Positions 50,069 to 59,982 are shown, counted from the first letter of the stretch. The stretch is 64,000 nt of DNA from Pseudoclavibacter sp. RFBB5 (GCF_002931555.1 NZ_PSTZ01000002.1:1-64000); one strand, 5' to 3'. Notes: a model not told the origin generated them from the letters alone. Numbers and translations: made by a program.

Positions 50069-51058
50069 TCAGTACTTGCGGTCTGGGAGCGCGGCCGTGG
50101 CTGCGTCCGGGGAGTCGAAGGTGACGCTCTCGACGACGATGTTCTTCTCGACGGTCTCTCCGGCGACTGCGGCCTTGACGACGTCGACGGCGACGTCTCC
50201 GAAGAGCGGGTTGTACTCGGCGACGAACGAGAGGCGGCCGGCGGCAAGCGCTTCCAGTGCAGCCTTGGTGCCGTCGATCGTGATGATCTTGACGTCGGTG
50301 CCCGGCTTGAGGCCGGCTTCCTCGACGGCGAGGGCGGCGCCGAGGCCCATCTCGTCGTTCTGGGCGAAGACGAGCTGCACGTCATTGCTGTTCGACTTGA
50401 GGATCGTCTCGAAGACGCTCTTCGCCTCTTCCGTCGACCAGTTGGCCGACTGGCTCTCGAGCTTCGTCAGGTTCGAGTCGATGCTCTCGTCCCAGCCCTT
50501 GTTGCGGTCGTTGACCACGGAGAGGCCGGGAGGGCCCTCGAGCACGACGTAGTTGCCGCCGTCCGCGAACTGGCCGTTCGCCCATTCGGCGGCAGCCGAG
50601 CTGATTCCCACGTTGTCCGGGGCGATGTGGCTCGTGTAGAGCGCCTCGTCGTTCGGCTCGATTCCGCGGTCCAGGAGCACGACGGGGATCTCGGCTTCCT
50701 GGGCCCGTTCGAGGACGCTCTCCCAGCCTGTTGCTTCGGTTGCCGAGAGCAGGATGGCGTCGACGCCTTCGTCGATGAAGGAGGTGAAGGCGGTGATCTG
50801 GGAGTTCTGGTCTCCGTTGGTGGCGGGGGCGTATTTGAGCTCGAAGCCGTTCTCGGTCGAGAACGAGTCCTGGATGTTCTGCTCGTTCGCTGTGCGCCAT
50901 CCGCCTTCCGGTCCGACGGCGACGAAGCCGACGGTGATGAGCTCGCCGTCGCTCCCGGCGGGGGCGTCACCCGATCCGCCGGAGCAGGCCGCCATGCTCA
51001 GGGTGAGTGCCCCTGCCATCGCGATTCCGGCGATGGTCCTGATGGTTGTCTTGTTCAC
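50069..51058 (-). CDS. ytfQ: Sugar-binding lipoprotein, YtfQ-like
   Basis: 329 aa. Lipobox LSMAAC|S (Cys25). Periplasmic-binding type I fold: ITVGFVAVGPEGGWRTANEQ (the YtfQ-type sugar-contact opening), EGVDAILLSATEATGWESVL, VVLLDRGIEPND, VFAQNDEMGLGAALAVEEAG. Relatives bind furanose forms of galactose or arabinose. GTG start 51058 follows AGGAG. First gene of the importer operon; a 14-bp palindrome at 51148 marks LacI control. Confidence 0.88.
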   Translation of the reverse strand: MNKTTIRTIAGIAMAGALTLSMAACSGGSGDAPAGSDGELITVGFVAVGPEGGWRTANEQNIQDSFSTENGFELKYAPATNGDQNSQITAFTSFIDEGVDAILLSATEATGWESVLERAQEAEIPVVLLDRGIEPNDEALYTSHIAPDNVGISSAAAEWANGQFADGGNYVVLEGPPGLSVVNDRNKGWDESIDSNLTKLESQSANWSTEEAKSVFETILKSNSNDVQLVFAQNDEMGLGAALAVEEAGLKPGTDVKIITIDGTKAALEALAAGRLSFVAEYNPLFGDVAVDVVKAAVAGETVEKNIVVESVTFDSPDAATAALPDRKY

Positions 51059-51147
51059 GCTGGTCTCTCCTCGTTGAGAGCAGTTCACTCGTGCCGTGGC
51101 CGGTCGTGACGCTGCGCAGTTGAATGCTTCCTCGCATCTGTCGGGAA

Positions 51148-51161
51148 TGTTATCGATCACA
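51148..51161. promoter_or_regulatory. LacI operator upstream of importer operon
   Basis: TGTTATCGATCACA; differs at one position from the perfect palindrome before araB (52316). Central CG and TGT...ACA ends fit LacI-family operators. Sits 90 bases before the ytfQ start in the gap between ytfQ and the LacI gene, so it may serve both. Confidence 0.75.
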
Positions 51162-51235
51162 TCCGGTGGGCGCAACCGTCAATCTGAATTGTTATTCGGG
51201 CGGCGCAGCGTCGCGCGTGCGGGCATAATTGCCGA

Positions 51236-52243
51236 ATGACGAGCGGACCTGTGGATGCGACGAAACCGAAGCGGGCTGCCAGCGTGTTCGACGTGGCCCG
51301 GGCGGCGGGAGTCTCGCACCAGACCGTCTCGAGAGTGCTGAACGACCACTCGAGCGTGCGGCCCGCGACCAGGCAGAAAGTTCTCACCGCGATGGGCGAG
51401 CTCAACTACCGCCCCAACCTCGCCGCGAGGGCACTTTCCTCGAAGCGGAGCCGGACACTCGGCGTCCTCTCGACCGCCAGCGGCGAGTACGGCCCGTCCT
51501 CGAGCATCATCGCCATCACCGAGGCCGCACGAACGCGCGGATACACGACGATCGTCGAGCAGACGGACGGCCTCGATGTCGCGTCGATCGAGGAGGCGCT
51601 GGGAAACCTGGCGAGCCTCAACGTCGAGGGCATCGTCGCCGTCGCGCCGCAGACCCCCTTGCTCGAGGTGCTCGGCAACATGACCTCGGGCATCCCGTTC
51701 GTGACCCTGCAGACCTGGACGAGCGATGGGGGCGTCGATCTGGCCGAGGATCAGCTCGAAGGCGCGCGGGTCGCGACCGCGCACCTGCTCGACCTGGGCC
51801 ACGTCGACGTGGTGCACCTGGCCGGCCCCGGCGACTGGATCGATGCCACGTCCCGCCTCCGGGGCTTCCGCCTCGAGATGGAGTCTCGCGGACTGACGCC
51901 CCGGCACGTCGACGCTCGGGACTGGTCCCCGGAAGCCGGCTACGCCGCTGCCGCCACCATCTTCGAGTCGAACGCGACGGCCGTCTTCTGCGCAAACGAC
52001 CAGACTGCCCTCGGAGTGCTCCACGCCGCGCATGACGCCGGAGTCTCCGTGCCGGAGCAGCTCAGCGTCGTGGGGTTCGACGACATCCCCGAGGCCGCGC
52101 ACTTCTGGCCCCCGCTGACCACCGTGCGCCAGCACTTCGCCGCGACGGGAGCCCAGTGCGTTGCCCGACTCCTCGACGGAGCCCAGGGCGCCCCGGACGT
52201 GCTGCCGGAGCTCATCGTGCGCGCCTCGACCCGCCGACTGTAG
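51236..52243 (+). CDS. LacI-family regulator of arabinose genes
   Basis: 335 aa. HTH ASVFDVARAAGVSHQTVSRV, hinge NLAARALSSKRSRTLGVLST, effector core with GIVAVAPQTPLLEVL, GPGDWIDATSRLRGFRLEME, AVFCANDQTALGVLHAAHDA and VVGFDDIPEAAHFWPPLTTV. It sits between the importer operon (divergent) and araBDA (downstream, 119 bases), both preceded by the same palindrome. Predicted repressor released by L-arabinose or a derivative. Not related to the GntR-type AraR of Bacillus nor AraC of E. coli. Confidence 0.9.
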   Translation: MTSGPVDATKPKRAASVFDVARAAGVSHQTVSRVLNDHSSVRPATRQKVLTAMGELNYRPNLAARALSSKRSRTLGVLSTASGEYGPSSSIIAITEAARTRGYTTIVEQTDGLDVASIEEALGNLASLNVEGIVAVAPQTPLLEVLGNMTSGIPFVTLQTWTSDGGVDLAEDQLEGARVATAHLLDLGHVDVVHLAGPGDWIDATSRLRGFRLEMESRGLTPRHVDARDWSPEAGYAAAATIFESNATAVFCANDQTALGVLHAAHDAGVSVPEQLSVVGFDDIPEAAHFWPPLTTVRQHFAATGAQCVARLLDGAQGAPDVLPELIVRASTRRL

Positions 52244-52315
52244 CTCTGGAATCGGCGCACCCGCCCGCGCGCCTCGCCGACAGACTCGGGCTTGCGCATC
52301 CCGGCTCCTCCGTGG

Positions 52316-52329
52316 TGTGATCGATCACA
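52316..52329. promoter_or_regulatory. LacI operator upstream of araB
   Basis: TGTGATCGATCACA, a perfect 14-bp palindrome 33 bases before the araB start, between the LacI gene and araB. Second copy at 51148. Confidence 0.8.
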
Positions 52330-52362
52330 TTACGTCCGGTCGAGCCAAAGGAGACCGCCAGG

Positions 52363-54165
52363 ATGAGCCATGCGACGAACTCGGAATCGCGCGCCAACGA
52401 CGCAGCCCACGCAGGGCCAGGCGAGCGCGACACCTACGTCATCGGCGTCGACTACGGCACCCTCTCGGGCCGTGCCGTCGTCGTTCGTGTGCGGGACGGC
52501 GCCGAGCTCGGCGTCGGCGAGCTGCCCTACCCGCATGCTGTGGTCGACAGCGTCCTCCCGGCAACCGGGGAGAAGCTCCCGCCCGAGTGGGCGCTGCAGG
52601 TGCCGAGCGACTATGTCGACGTGCTCAAGGTCGCCGTGCCCGCCGCCATCGCCGACGCGGGCATCAACCCGGCGGATGTCATCGGCATCGGCACCGACTT
52701 CACGGCCTGCACGATGGTGCCGACACTCGCCGACGGCACGCCCCTCAACGAGGTCGCTGGCTTCGAGACGCGCCCCCACGCCTACGTGAAGCTGTGGAAG
52801 CACCACGCCGCGCAGCCCCACGCCGACCGCATCAACGAGCTCGCCGCACTCCGTGGTGAGACGTGGCTCGCCCGGTACGGCGGCCTCATCTCGAGCGAGT
52901 GGGAGTTCGCGAAGGGCCTCCAGCTCCTCGAGGAGGACCCCGAGGTGTACGCCGCCATGGATCACTGGGTCGAGGCGGCCGACTGGATCGTCTGGCAGCT
53001 GACGGGCACCTACATCCGCAACGCCTGCACCGCCGGCTACAAGGGCATCCTGCAGGACGGCGAGTACCCGAGCCGCGAGTTCCTCACCGCCCTCAACCCC
53101 GACTTCGCGGGCTTCGCGGACGAGAAGCTCGCGCACGAGATCGGCCAGCTCGGCGACGCCGCCGGCACGCTCTCGGCGGAGGCCGCAGCCTGGACCGGCC
53201 TGCCTGAAGGCATCGCGGTCGCGGTCGGCAACGTCGACGCGCACGTCACAGCCCCGGCCGCCGCGGCGACCGAACCCGGCCAGATGGTCGCCATCATGGG
53301 CACCTCCACCTGCCACGTCATGAGCTCCGACACCCTCGCCGAGGTGCCGGGGATGTGCGGGGTCGTGGACGGCGGCATCGTCGCGGGCCTCTACGGCTAC
53401 GAGGCCGGCCAGTCCGGCGTGGGCGACATCTTCGCCTGGTACGTCGAGAACCAGGTGCCAGCGCGCTACGAGCGGGCAGCGGCCGAACTCGGCGTCTCGG
53501 TGCACGAGCACCTCACGAACCTCGCGGCCACGCAGCCGGTCGGCGCGCACGGCCTCGTCGCCCTCGACTGGCACAGCGGCAACCGCTCGGTACTCGTCGA
53601 CCACGAGCTCTCCGGCCTGCTCGTCGGGGCGACGCTCGCGACCAAGGCGGAGGACGTCTACCGTGCGCTGCTCGAGTCGACCGCGTTCGGGACGCGCAAG
53701 ATCGTCGAGACCTTCAACGCCTCCGGGGTACCTGTCACCGAGTTCATCGCGGCCGGCGGCCTGCTCAAGAACGCGTTCCTCATGCAGACCTACAGCGACA
53801 TCCTCGGCATGCCGATCTCCACGATCGACAGCGCGCAGGGCCCGGCACTCGGCTCAGCCATCCACGCCGCGATCGCCGCAGGCGCGTACCCGGATGCGCG
53901 CGCAGCGGCCGCCGCCATGGGCCGGGTGACCCGCGCGCGGTACGTCCCGAACCCCGACGCCGTGGCCGCCTACAACGAGCTGTACGCCGAGTACGACCTG
54001 CTGCACGACCACTTCGGGCGGGGCGCGAACCAGGTCATGAAGCGCCTCAAGCGCCGCCGCCGCGAGGCGCTCGCCGACGGATCGACAGCCGAGGCAGCCG
54101 CATCCACATCCACAGCAGACGCAGCCGCATCCGTTCCCGCAACCCACGAGGAGGTCAGCGCGTGA
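52363..54165 (+). CDS. araB: Ribulokinase
   Basis: 600 aa FGGY-family kinase. YVIGVDYGTLSGRAVVVRVR is the N-terminal phosphate loop with the AraB-specific Ser; GIGTDFTACTMVP, VEAADWIVWQLTG, AIMGTSTCHVMSS and FIAAGGLLKNAFLMQTYSDI with GPALGSAIHAA follow the AraB pattern. Phosphorylates L-ribulose. AAAGGAG nine bases upstream of ATG. The last 40 residues are Ala/Ser-rich extra sequence. Stop overlaps araD (GTGA). Confidence 0.95.
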   Translation: MSHATNSESRANDAAHAGPGERDTYVIGVDYGTLSGRAVVVRVRDGAELGVGELPYPHAVVDSVLPATGEKLPPEWALQVPSDYVDVLKVAVPAAIADAGINPADVIGIGTDFTACTMVPTLADGTPLNEVAGFETRPHAYVKLWKHHAAQPHADRINELAALRGETWLARYGGLISSEWEFAKGLQLLEEDPEVYAAMDHWVEAADWIVWQLTGTYIRNACTAGYKGILQDGEYPSREFLTALNPDFAGFADEKLAHEIGQLGDAAGTLSAEAAAWTGLPEGIAVAVGNVDAHVTAPAAAATEPGQMVAIMGTSTCHVMSSDTLAEVPGMCGVVDGGIVAGLYGYEAGQSGVGDIFAWYVENQVPARYERAAAELGVSVHEHLTNLAATQPVGAHGLVALDWHSGNRSVLVDHELSGLLVGATLATKAEDVYRALLESTAFGTRKIVETFNASGVPVTEFIAAGGLLKNAFLMQTYSDILGMPISTIDSAQGPALGSAIHAAIAAGAYPDARAAAAAMGRVTRARYVPNPDAVAAYNELYAEYDLLHDHFGRGANQVMKRLKRRRREALADGSTAEAAASTSTADAAASVPATHEEVSA

Positions 54166-54884
54166 GCATCACGACTCAGACCATCACAGCCGAAGTGCAG
54201 GCGAGCATCGACACCATCCGCGCCGAGGTCGCCGCCCTGCACGACGAGCTCGTGCGCTACGGGCTCGTCGTCTGGACGGGCGGCAACATCTCCGGCCGGG
54301 TGCCGGGCACGGACCTGTTCGTCATCAAGCCGTCCGGCGTCAGCTACGACGACCTGGCCGCCGACAACATGATCCTCTGCACCCTCGACGGGCAGGTCGT
54401 CCCGGGCACGCCAGGCTCGGAGCGCTCCCCCTCGAGCGACACGGCGGCGCACGCGTACGTGTACCGCAACATGCCTGAGGTGGGCGGGGTCGTGCACACG
54501 CATTCCGACTACGCGGTCGCGTGGGCGGCACGCGGCGAGCCCATCCCCTGCGTCATCACGGCCATGGCGGATGAGTTCGGCGGGGAGATCCCCGTCGGGC
54601 CGTTCGCGATCATCGGCGACGACTCGATCGGGCGCGGCATCGTCGAGACGCTGCGCGGGCACCGCTCGCGGGCCGTGCTCATGAAGAACCACGGCCCGTT
54701 CACGATCGGCAAGGACGCCCGCGACGCCGTGAAGGCCGCCGTCATGGTGGAGGACGTCGCCCGCACCGTGCACATCTCCCGCCAGCTCGGCAGCCCTGAC
54801 CCCATCCCCCAGCAGGCCGTCGACTCGCTGTTCGACCGCTACCAGAACGTCTACGGACAAGACCCGACAGGAGCCCTCAGTTGA
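54162..54884 (+). CDS. araD: L-ribulose-5-phosphate 4-epimerase
   Basis: 240 aa class II aldolase fold. [45 protein letters not shown] (zinc His pair) and [14 protein letters not shown] are the metal- and phosphate-binding motifs. Converts L-ribulose 5-phosphate to D-xylulose 5-phosphate. GTG start; ends overlapping araA by 4 bases. Confidence 0.95.
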   Translation: MSITTQTITAEVQASIDTIRAEVAALHDELVRYGLVVWTGGNISGRVPGTDLFVIKPSGVSYDDLAADNMILCTLDGQVVPGTPGSERSPSSDTAAHAYVYRNMPEVGGVVHTHSDYAVAWAARGEPIPCVITAMADEFGGEIPVGPFAIIGDDSIGRGIVETLRGHRSRAVLMKNHGPFTIGKDARDAVKAAVMVEDVARTVHISRQLGSPDPIPQQAVDSLFDRYQNVYGQDPTGALS

Positions 54885-56398
54885 GCGCACTCACCACTTC
54901 CTTCGACACGGCTGAGATCTGGTTCTTCACCGGCAGCCAGGGCCTCTACGGCGAGGAGACGCTGCGTCAGGTCGCCGAGCAGTCGCAGGCCATCGTCGAG
55001 ACTCTCAACGAGTCGCCGAACACGCCCGTGAAGATCGTCTGGAAGCCGGTGCTCACCGACTCCGACGCCATCCGCCGCGCCGCGCTCGAGGTCAACTCGA
55101 ACGACAACGTCATCGGCATCGTCGCGTGGATGCACACGTTCAGCCCCGCGAAGATGTGGATCCAGGGCCTCGACGCGCTCGCGAAGCCCCTCCTGCACCT
55201 GCACACGCAGGCCAACGTGGAGCTGCCGTGGGCCGACATCGACTTCGACTTCATGAACCTCAACCAGGCGGCGCACGGCGACCGCGAGTTCGGGTACATC
55301 CAGACGCGCCTCGGCATCCCCCGCAAGACGGTCGTCGGCCACGCGTCGAGCGCCAGCGTGACGCGGCAGATCGACAGCTGGTCGCGCGCCGCGGCCGCCT
55401 GGCAGGCGGTGCGCACCATGAAGCTCGCCCGCTTCGGCGACAACATGCGCTTCGTCGCCGTCACGGAGGGCGACAAGACGGAGGCCGAGCTGCGCTTCGG
55501 CGTGCAGGTCAACACGTGGGGCGTCAACGAGCTCGCCGACGCCGTCGCCGCGGTCGATGACGCGGCAGTGGATGCGCTGGTGGCCGAGTACGAGGAGCTG
55601 TACGACGTCGCCCCCGAGCTGCGTCTCGGCGCGGAGCGCCACCAGTCGCTGCGCGACGGCGCGGCCATCGAGCTTGGCCTGCGGTCGTTCCTCGAGGCTG
55701 GCGGTTTCAGCGCGTTCACGACGAGCTTCGAGGACCTCGGCGAGCTCAAGCAGCTCCCGGGCCTCGCCGTTCAGCGACTCATGGCGGAGGGCTACGGCTT
55801 CGGTGCCGAGGGCGACTGGAAGACGGCCATCCTCGTGCGGGCCGCGAACGTCATGGGCGCCGGCCTGCCCGGTGGCGCGAGCCTCATGGAGGACTACACG
55901 TACGACCTCACGGAGGGCAGCGAGCTCATCCTGGGCGCGCACATGCTCGAGGTGAGCCCCTCGCTGACGACGGCCAAGCCGACCCTCGAGGTGCATCCGC
56001 TTGGCATCGGCGGCAAGGACGACCCGGTGCGCCTCGTCTTCACGGCCGACCCCGGCCCCGCGGTTGTTGTGGCCCTCAGCGACATGCGCGACCGGTTCCG
56101 CCTCGTTGCGAACGTCGTCGAGGTCGTGGAGCCCACCGCTCCCCTGCCGAAGCTGCCCGTCGGCCGCGCCGTGTGGAAGCCGGAGCCGTCGTTCGAGGTG
56201 TCGGCCGCTGCCTGGCTGACGGCGGGCGCCGCGCACCACACGGTCATGTCGACGGCCGTTGGCATCGACGTGTTCGAGGACTTCGCGACCATCGCGAAGA
56301 CCGAGCTGCTGCGCATCGACGCCGACACCACCCTGCGCGAGTTCAGCAAGGAAGTGCGCTGGAACCAGGCCTACTACCGCCTCGCGCAGGGGCTGTAA
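54881..56398 (+). CDS. araA: L-arabinose isomerase
   Basis: 505 aa. [69 protein letters not shown] and [20 protein letters not shown] contain the Mn-binding Glu and His of the family. Converts L-arabinose to L-ribulose. TTG start at 54881 with AGGAG upstream, overlapping the araD stop (TTGA). The B-D-A order with LacI control is common in actinobacteria. Confidence 0.95.
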   Translation: MSALTTSFDTAEIWFFTGSQGLYGEETLRQVAEQSQAIVETLNESPNTPVKIVWKPVLTDSDAIRRAALEVNSNDNVIGIVAWMHTFSPAKMWIQGLDALAKPLLHLHTQANVELPWADIDFDFMNLNQAAHGDREFGYIQTRLGIPRKTVVGHASSASVTRQIDSWSRAAAAWQAVRTMKLARFGDNMRFVAVTEGDKTEAELRFGVQVNTWGVNELADAVAAVDDAAVDALVAEYEELYDVAPELRLGAERHQSLRDGAAIELGLRSFLEAGGFSAFTTSFEDLGELKQLPGLAVQRLMAEGYGFGAEGDWKTAILVRAANVMGAGLPGGASLMEDYTYDLTEGSELILGAHMLEVSPSLTTAKPTLEVHPLGIGGKDDPVRLVFTADPGPAVVVALSDMRDRFRLVANVVEVVEPTAPLPKLPVGRAVWKPEPSFEVSAAAWLTAGAAHHTVMSTAVGIDVFEDFATIAKTELLRIDADTTLREFSKEVRWNQAYYRLAQGL

Positions 56399-56420
56399 GC
56401 AGGCCTCGATCCCCTGATCG

Positions 56421-56458
56421 GGTTGCCGCCGCTGCGCCTCCTTGTGGCGGCGGCAACC
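56421..56458 (+). terminator. araBDA terminator hairpin
   Basis: GGTTGCCGCCGC (56421-56432) pairs perfectly with 56447-56458 around a 14-base loop, 22 bases after the araA stop. No T-run. Confidence 0.65.
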
Positions 56459-56466
56459 ACACGATG

Positions 56467-56720
56467 GCCACGTGGTGGCGCCACTCTTCTTCGGAGAGGG
56501 CCAACGGCGCCACCCCGTGGCACCCTCTCCCCTGTCTCCCGCCGCCCCTCCGCGCCTCCTCCGCGCTCTATCCCTCTCCCGCGCAGGACAGACCTGGGCC
56601 TCACGCATCCACTCCCCGCCACGCGGATGCGCAACCCCCAAGGTCTGCAGAGGGGCCGGGCTCAGACCTGGGGCTTCTGCAGCCAACTTGCGCGAAGCGG
56701 ATGCGTGAGGCCCAGGTCTG
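56467..56720. repeat. Large nested inverted repeats in a 418-base gene-free gap
   Basis: After the araA terminator, 56467-56482 pairs with 56506-56521 (15/16). Then 56589-56610 pairs perfectly over 22 bp with 56699-56720; inside it CGCATCC/GGATGCG and AGGTCTG/CAGACCT form smaller stems, and a 14-base direct repeat (AGGTCTGCAGAGGG) occurs at 56641 and 56714. The gap 56399-56816 between araA and the convergent ABC ATPase has no convincing gene. Confidence 0.7.
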
Positions 56721-56816
56721 CAGAGGGCGGCACTGCGCAGGCTAGGCGCGGAGCAACAGCGGAACAGATGAGAACGGCAGAGGAGAACGGGAGAAGAAGA
56801 GCAGAGAGACCTGCCC

Positions 56817-57716
56817 CTACTCCGCCCACGCCCCTTCGCGGGGGATCACGAGCGGCGTGCCCGTCTCGGGGTCGTCGATGATGCGGCAGGGCAGCGAGAA
56901 GACGTCCTCGACGAGCCCCGCCGTGAGCACCTCGCCTGGCTTTCCCTGCGCGACGATCTCGCCGTCGCGCATGACCAGGAGGTGCGTCGCGAAGCGGGCC
57001 GCCTGGTTGAGGTCGTGCAGCACGGCGACGAGCGTGCGCCCCTCGCCGCGGAGCCGACGGAACAGCTCGAGCAGCTCGTACTGGTGGGAGATGTCGAGGA
57101 ACGTCGTCGGCTCGTCGAGCAGCAGCACGGGCGCCTCCTGCGCGAGCGCCATGGCAACCCACACGCGCTGCCGCTGTCCACCGGACAGCTCGTCGACGAA
57201 GCGCGACGACAGCGCATCCACTCTCGTCGCGGCCATCGCCTCGGTCACGGCTCGCTCGTCGGCCGCCGACCATCGGTCGAACATGCCCTGGTGCGGGAAC
57301 CGGCCGCGCGCGACGAGGTCGGCGACGCGGATGCCCTCCGGGGCGAGCGACGTCTGCGGCAGCAGGCCGAGGCGTTTGGCGACGTCCTTCGTCTTGAGGG
57401 TGAAGATGTCGGTGCCGTCGAGCAGCACGCTGCCGTCGCTCGGCTTGAGCAAGCGCGCGAGGGCCTTCAGCAGCGTCGACTTACCGCACGCGTTCGGGCC
57501 GATGATGACCGTGAACGAGTGCGCGGGCACCTCGAAGTCGAGGCCCTCGATGATGCGCTGCTCGTCGTAGCCGACATGCACGGAACGGGCCCGCAGGTCG
57601 GCGGTGCCGGCAGCACTGGAGACACCCGCAGCGCTGGCAGCACCGACTGTGCTCGCAGCGGATGCGGCCGGCTTCGCCTGGGTGGTGTCCGGAACGGTGT
57701 GAGCTTCGATCGTCAT
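56817..57716 (-). CDS. Ferric-siderophore ABC importer ATPase
   Basis: 299 aa FepC/FhuC-type. Walker A IIGPNACGKSTLLKAL, Q-loop LLPQTSLAPEGIRVADLVAR, signature LSGGQRQRVWVAMALAQ, Walker B VLLLDEPTTFLDI, switch VLHDLNQAARFATHL. An Ala/Ser/Thr-rich 40-residue N-terminus precedes the domain. Last of a five-gene iron-uptake operon; ATG shares a base with the upstream stop. Confidence 0.92.
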   Translation of the reverse strand: MTIEAHTVPDTTQAKPAASAASTVGAASAAGVSSAAGTADLRARSVHVGYDEQRIIEGLDFEVPAHSFTVIIGPNACGKSTLLKALARLLKPSDGSVLLDGTDIFTLKTKDVAKRLGLLPQTSLAPEGIRVADLVARGRFPHQGMFDRWSAADERAVTEAMAATRVDALSSRFVDELSGGQRQRVWVAMALAQEAPVLLLDEPTTFLDISHQYELLELFRRLRGEGRTLVAVLHDLNQAARFATHLLVMRDGEIVAQGKPGEVLTAGLVEDVFSLPCRIIDDPETGTPLVIPREGAWAE

Positions 57717-58867
57717 CACTGACGTCCCTTCTTCGTGGTCTGCTCGTGGACGAGCAGCCAGGCGAGGTAGATGCCGCCGACGCACACGGTGAGCACGCCG
57801 ACGGGGAGGTCGACGAGCTGCGCGACGAGGTCGGCTGCCACCAGGAGGAGCGCGCCGACCAGCGCGGACGGGAGGAGCTGCAGGCTCGCGCTGTTCGTGA
57901 GGCGCCGCGCGATCTGCGGCGCGGCGAGGGAGATGAACGCGATGGGGCCGGCCGCGGCGGTGACCAGCGCCGTGAGGGCGACGCCGATGAGCGTCGAGAA
58001 CGCGCGGGTCCGGTTCGCGTGCACGCCGAGCGACAGCGCCGCGTCGTCACCCACCTCGAGGGCCGCGAGCGGGCGGCCGAGAAACCCGCACCCGACGATG
58101 AGGGCGGCGAAGATGAGCGTGGCCGGCAGCAGCTGCGCGTAGCCGAGGGCGCTGAGCGAGCCCGAGCCCCAGACGGCGGCGAGCATCGCCTCCTCCTGGC
58201 TGACCCTCATCATCATGAGCGAGTTCACGGAGGCGAGCATGGCGCTCGCCCCGATGCCCACGATGATCAGGCGGAACGGGCGGAGTCCCTTCCTATACGC
58301 GAGCAGGTAGACGGCCAACGCGACGGCGGCCCCGCCCAGCAGAGCGCCCACCCCGATCGCGTAGTAGGAGGTCGAGCCGATCCACAGCATCACGATGATC
58401 GCGCCCGTGTAGGAGCCAGTCGAGAAGCCGATGATGTCTGGGGAGCCAAGCGGGTTGCGGGTGATCGACTGGAAGATCGCGCCGCTCGCGCCGAGGGCGA
58501 GGCCCGCGAGCACGGCGAACAGGAACCGCGGGAGGCGCCACTCGAACACGACGAGCCGGTGCGCGCGCGACGCATCCGCGTCGAAGAGCGCCGCCAGCAC
58601 CTCGCCGGGCGAGAGTGCCAGCGTGCCGTAGCCGAGCGAGACGACGCCGAGGGCCAGGATGGCGACGACGATCGCGCCGCACACGATGACGGCGCGGCGG
58701 CGGTGCAGGTTCGAGAACCGGCCGAAGCGCACCGCGTAGGTGCGGTCGCCGAAGTCGATGCCACCAGTGGCTGGGCCACTCATCGGTCGGCGGGCTCCGC
58801 CGAGCGCAGCGCTTGTGAGGTTCGGCGCGGATGCGGTTCCTGGCTTCTCCTCGCGCGTCGCGGTCAC
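57716..58867 (-). CDS. FecCD-type siderophore permease
   Basis: 383 aa from GTG 58867. A 60-residue polar N-terminus precedes about nine to ten helices. FecCD motifs: WRLPRFLFAVLAGLALGASG, SITRNPLGSPDIIGFSTGSY, GPIAFISLAAPQIARRLT, LPVGVLTVCVGGIYLAWLL. Forms a heterodimer with the permease encoded just before it. GTG overlaps the upstream TGA by 4 bases. Confidence 0.9.
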   Translation of the reverse strand: MTATREEKPGTASAPNLTSAALGGARRPMSGPATGGIDFGDRTYAVRFGRFSNLHRRRAVIVCGAIVVAILALGVVSLGYGTLALSPGEVLAALFDADASRAHRLVVFEWRLPRFLFAVLAGLALGASGAIFQSITRNPLGSPDIIGFSTGSYTGAIIVMLWIGSTSYYAIGVGALLGGAAVALAVYLLAYRKGLRPFRLIIVGIGASAMLASVNSLMMMRVSQEEAMLAAVWGSGSLSALGYAQLLPATLIFAALIVGCGFLGRPLAALEVGDDAALSLGVHANRTRAFSTLIGVALTALVTAAAGPIAFISLAAPQIARRLTNSASLQLLPSALVGALLLVAADLVAQLVDLPVGVLTVCVGGIYLAWLLVHEQTTKKGRQ

Positions 58868-59982
58868 AGCCCGCTCACCTTCTTGCGGCGCACGAGCCCG
58901 ATGAGCACGGGCGCGCCGATGATGGCCGTCACGAGCCCGACCCGCAGTTCGCCGGAGGGCAGCACGATGCGACCGAGAATGTCGGCGGCCAGCAGGAGGA
59001 TCGGGGCTATGACGATCGACATGACGAGGATCCAGCGCTGGTCGGGGCCGACGAACCAGCGCACGACGTGCGGCACCATGAGGCCGACGAAGCCGATGGG
59101 GCCCGCGATCGCGACGGCCGTGCCGGCGAGCAGCGTCACGGCGATGACCACGAGCACTCTGGTCGAGCGGATGCGCACCCCGAGCGAGGCGGCGAGCTCG
59201 TCGCCGAGAGACAGGGCGTTGAGGGAGCGCGCGCAGAACAGCGCGAGCACCACGCCGATGAGGATGAGGGGCAGGCAGGTGAGGAGCACGTCCGTGGACC
59301 GGCCGCCGATGGACCCGACGCCCCAGAAGCGGGTCACATTGAGGGCGTCGATGTTCTTCAGCACGATCGCCGAGGTGAACCCGCCCAGCACGGCGCTGAT
59401 CGCGACCCCCGCCAGGGTGAGGGTCAAGGGTGTCGCCGTGCCGCCGCCGACGGATCCCATGGCGTAGACGAGCATGGTCGCGAGGAACGCGCCGATGAGG
59501 GCGAACCACACGTACTGGCCGGGCGCGGTGAAGCCAAAGATGCCGACCGCGAGCGTCACGACGAAGCTCGCCCCGGCGTTGACGCCGAGGATGCCGGGGT
59601 CGGCGAGCGGGTTGCGGGTGAACGCCTGGATGAGGGCGCCGCACAGGCCGAGCGCGGGACCAACGACGAGCCCCACGACGGTGCGAGGGATGCGCAGGTC
59701 GAGCACCATGATGTGCTCCTCCGTCGCCCGCGAACCGAGGATGCTCTCCCAGACGACGTCGGGCGAGATGGCGCGGGCGCCCACGAAGATGCTCAGCGCG
59801 ACCGTTCCGGCCAGCACCACGAGGGCGATGACCAGGGCCAGGGTGCGCTTCGCGTTACTGCTCGCCAGGCCGCTGCCACGAGCATCCAGGCCGCTACCGC
59901 GGGAATCCGGGCGGCTGCCGCGGGCGCCCGAGCTTGGACGAGGCCCTGCTGCCCGCGGCCCTGCAGTGCTGACTGCGACCAC
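58864..59982 (-). CDS. FecCD-type siderophore permease
   Basis: 372 aa from GTG 59982; residues 1-45 are Gly/Ser/Arg-rich and variable. Motifs LRIPRTVVGLVVGPALGLCG, AFTRNPLADPGILGVNAGAS, GPIGFVGLMVPHVVRWFVGP, ELRVGLVTAIIGAPVLIGLV. Starts 8 bases after the reductase gene. Confidence 0.9.
   Translation of the reverse strand: MVAVSTAGPRAAGPRPSSGARGSRPDSRGSGLDARGSGLASSNAKRTLALVIALVVLAGTVALSIFVGARAISPDVVWESILGSRATEEHIMVLDLRIPRTVVGLVVGPALGLCGALIQAFTRNPLADPGILGVNAGASFVVTLAVGIFGFTAPGQYVWFALIGAFLATMLVYAMGSVGGGTATPLTLTLAGVAISAVLGGFTSAIVLKNIDALNVTRFWGVGSIGGRSTDVLLTCLPLILIGVVLALFCARSLNALSLGDELAASLGVRIRSTRVLVVIAVTLLAGTAVAIAGPIGFVGLMVPHVVRWFVGPDQRWILVMSIVIAPILLLAADILGRIVLPSGELRVGLVTAIIGAPVLIGLVRRKKVSGL

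Noticed and set aside
57662-59467. Plus-strand open frame of about 600 codons opposite the FecCD permeases
   Set aside because: Charged low-complexity product without domains; antisense shadow.
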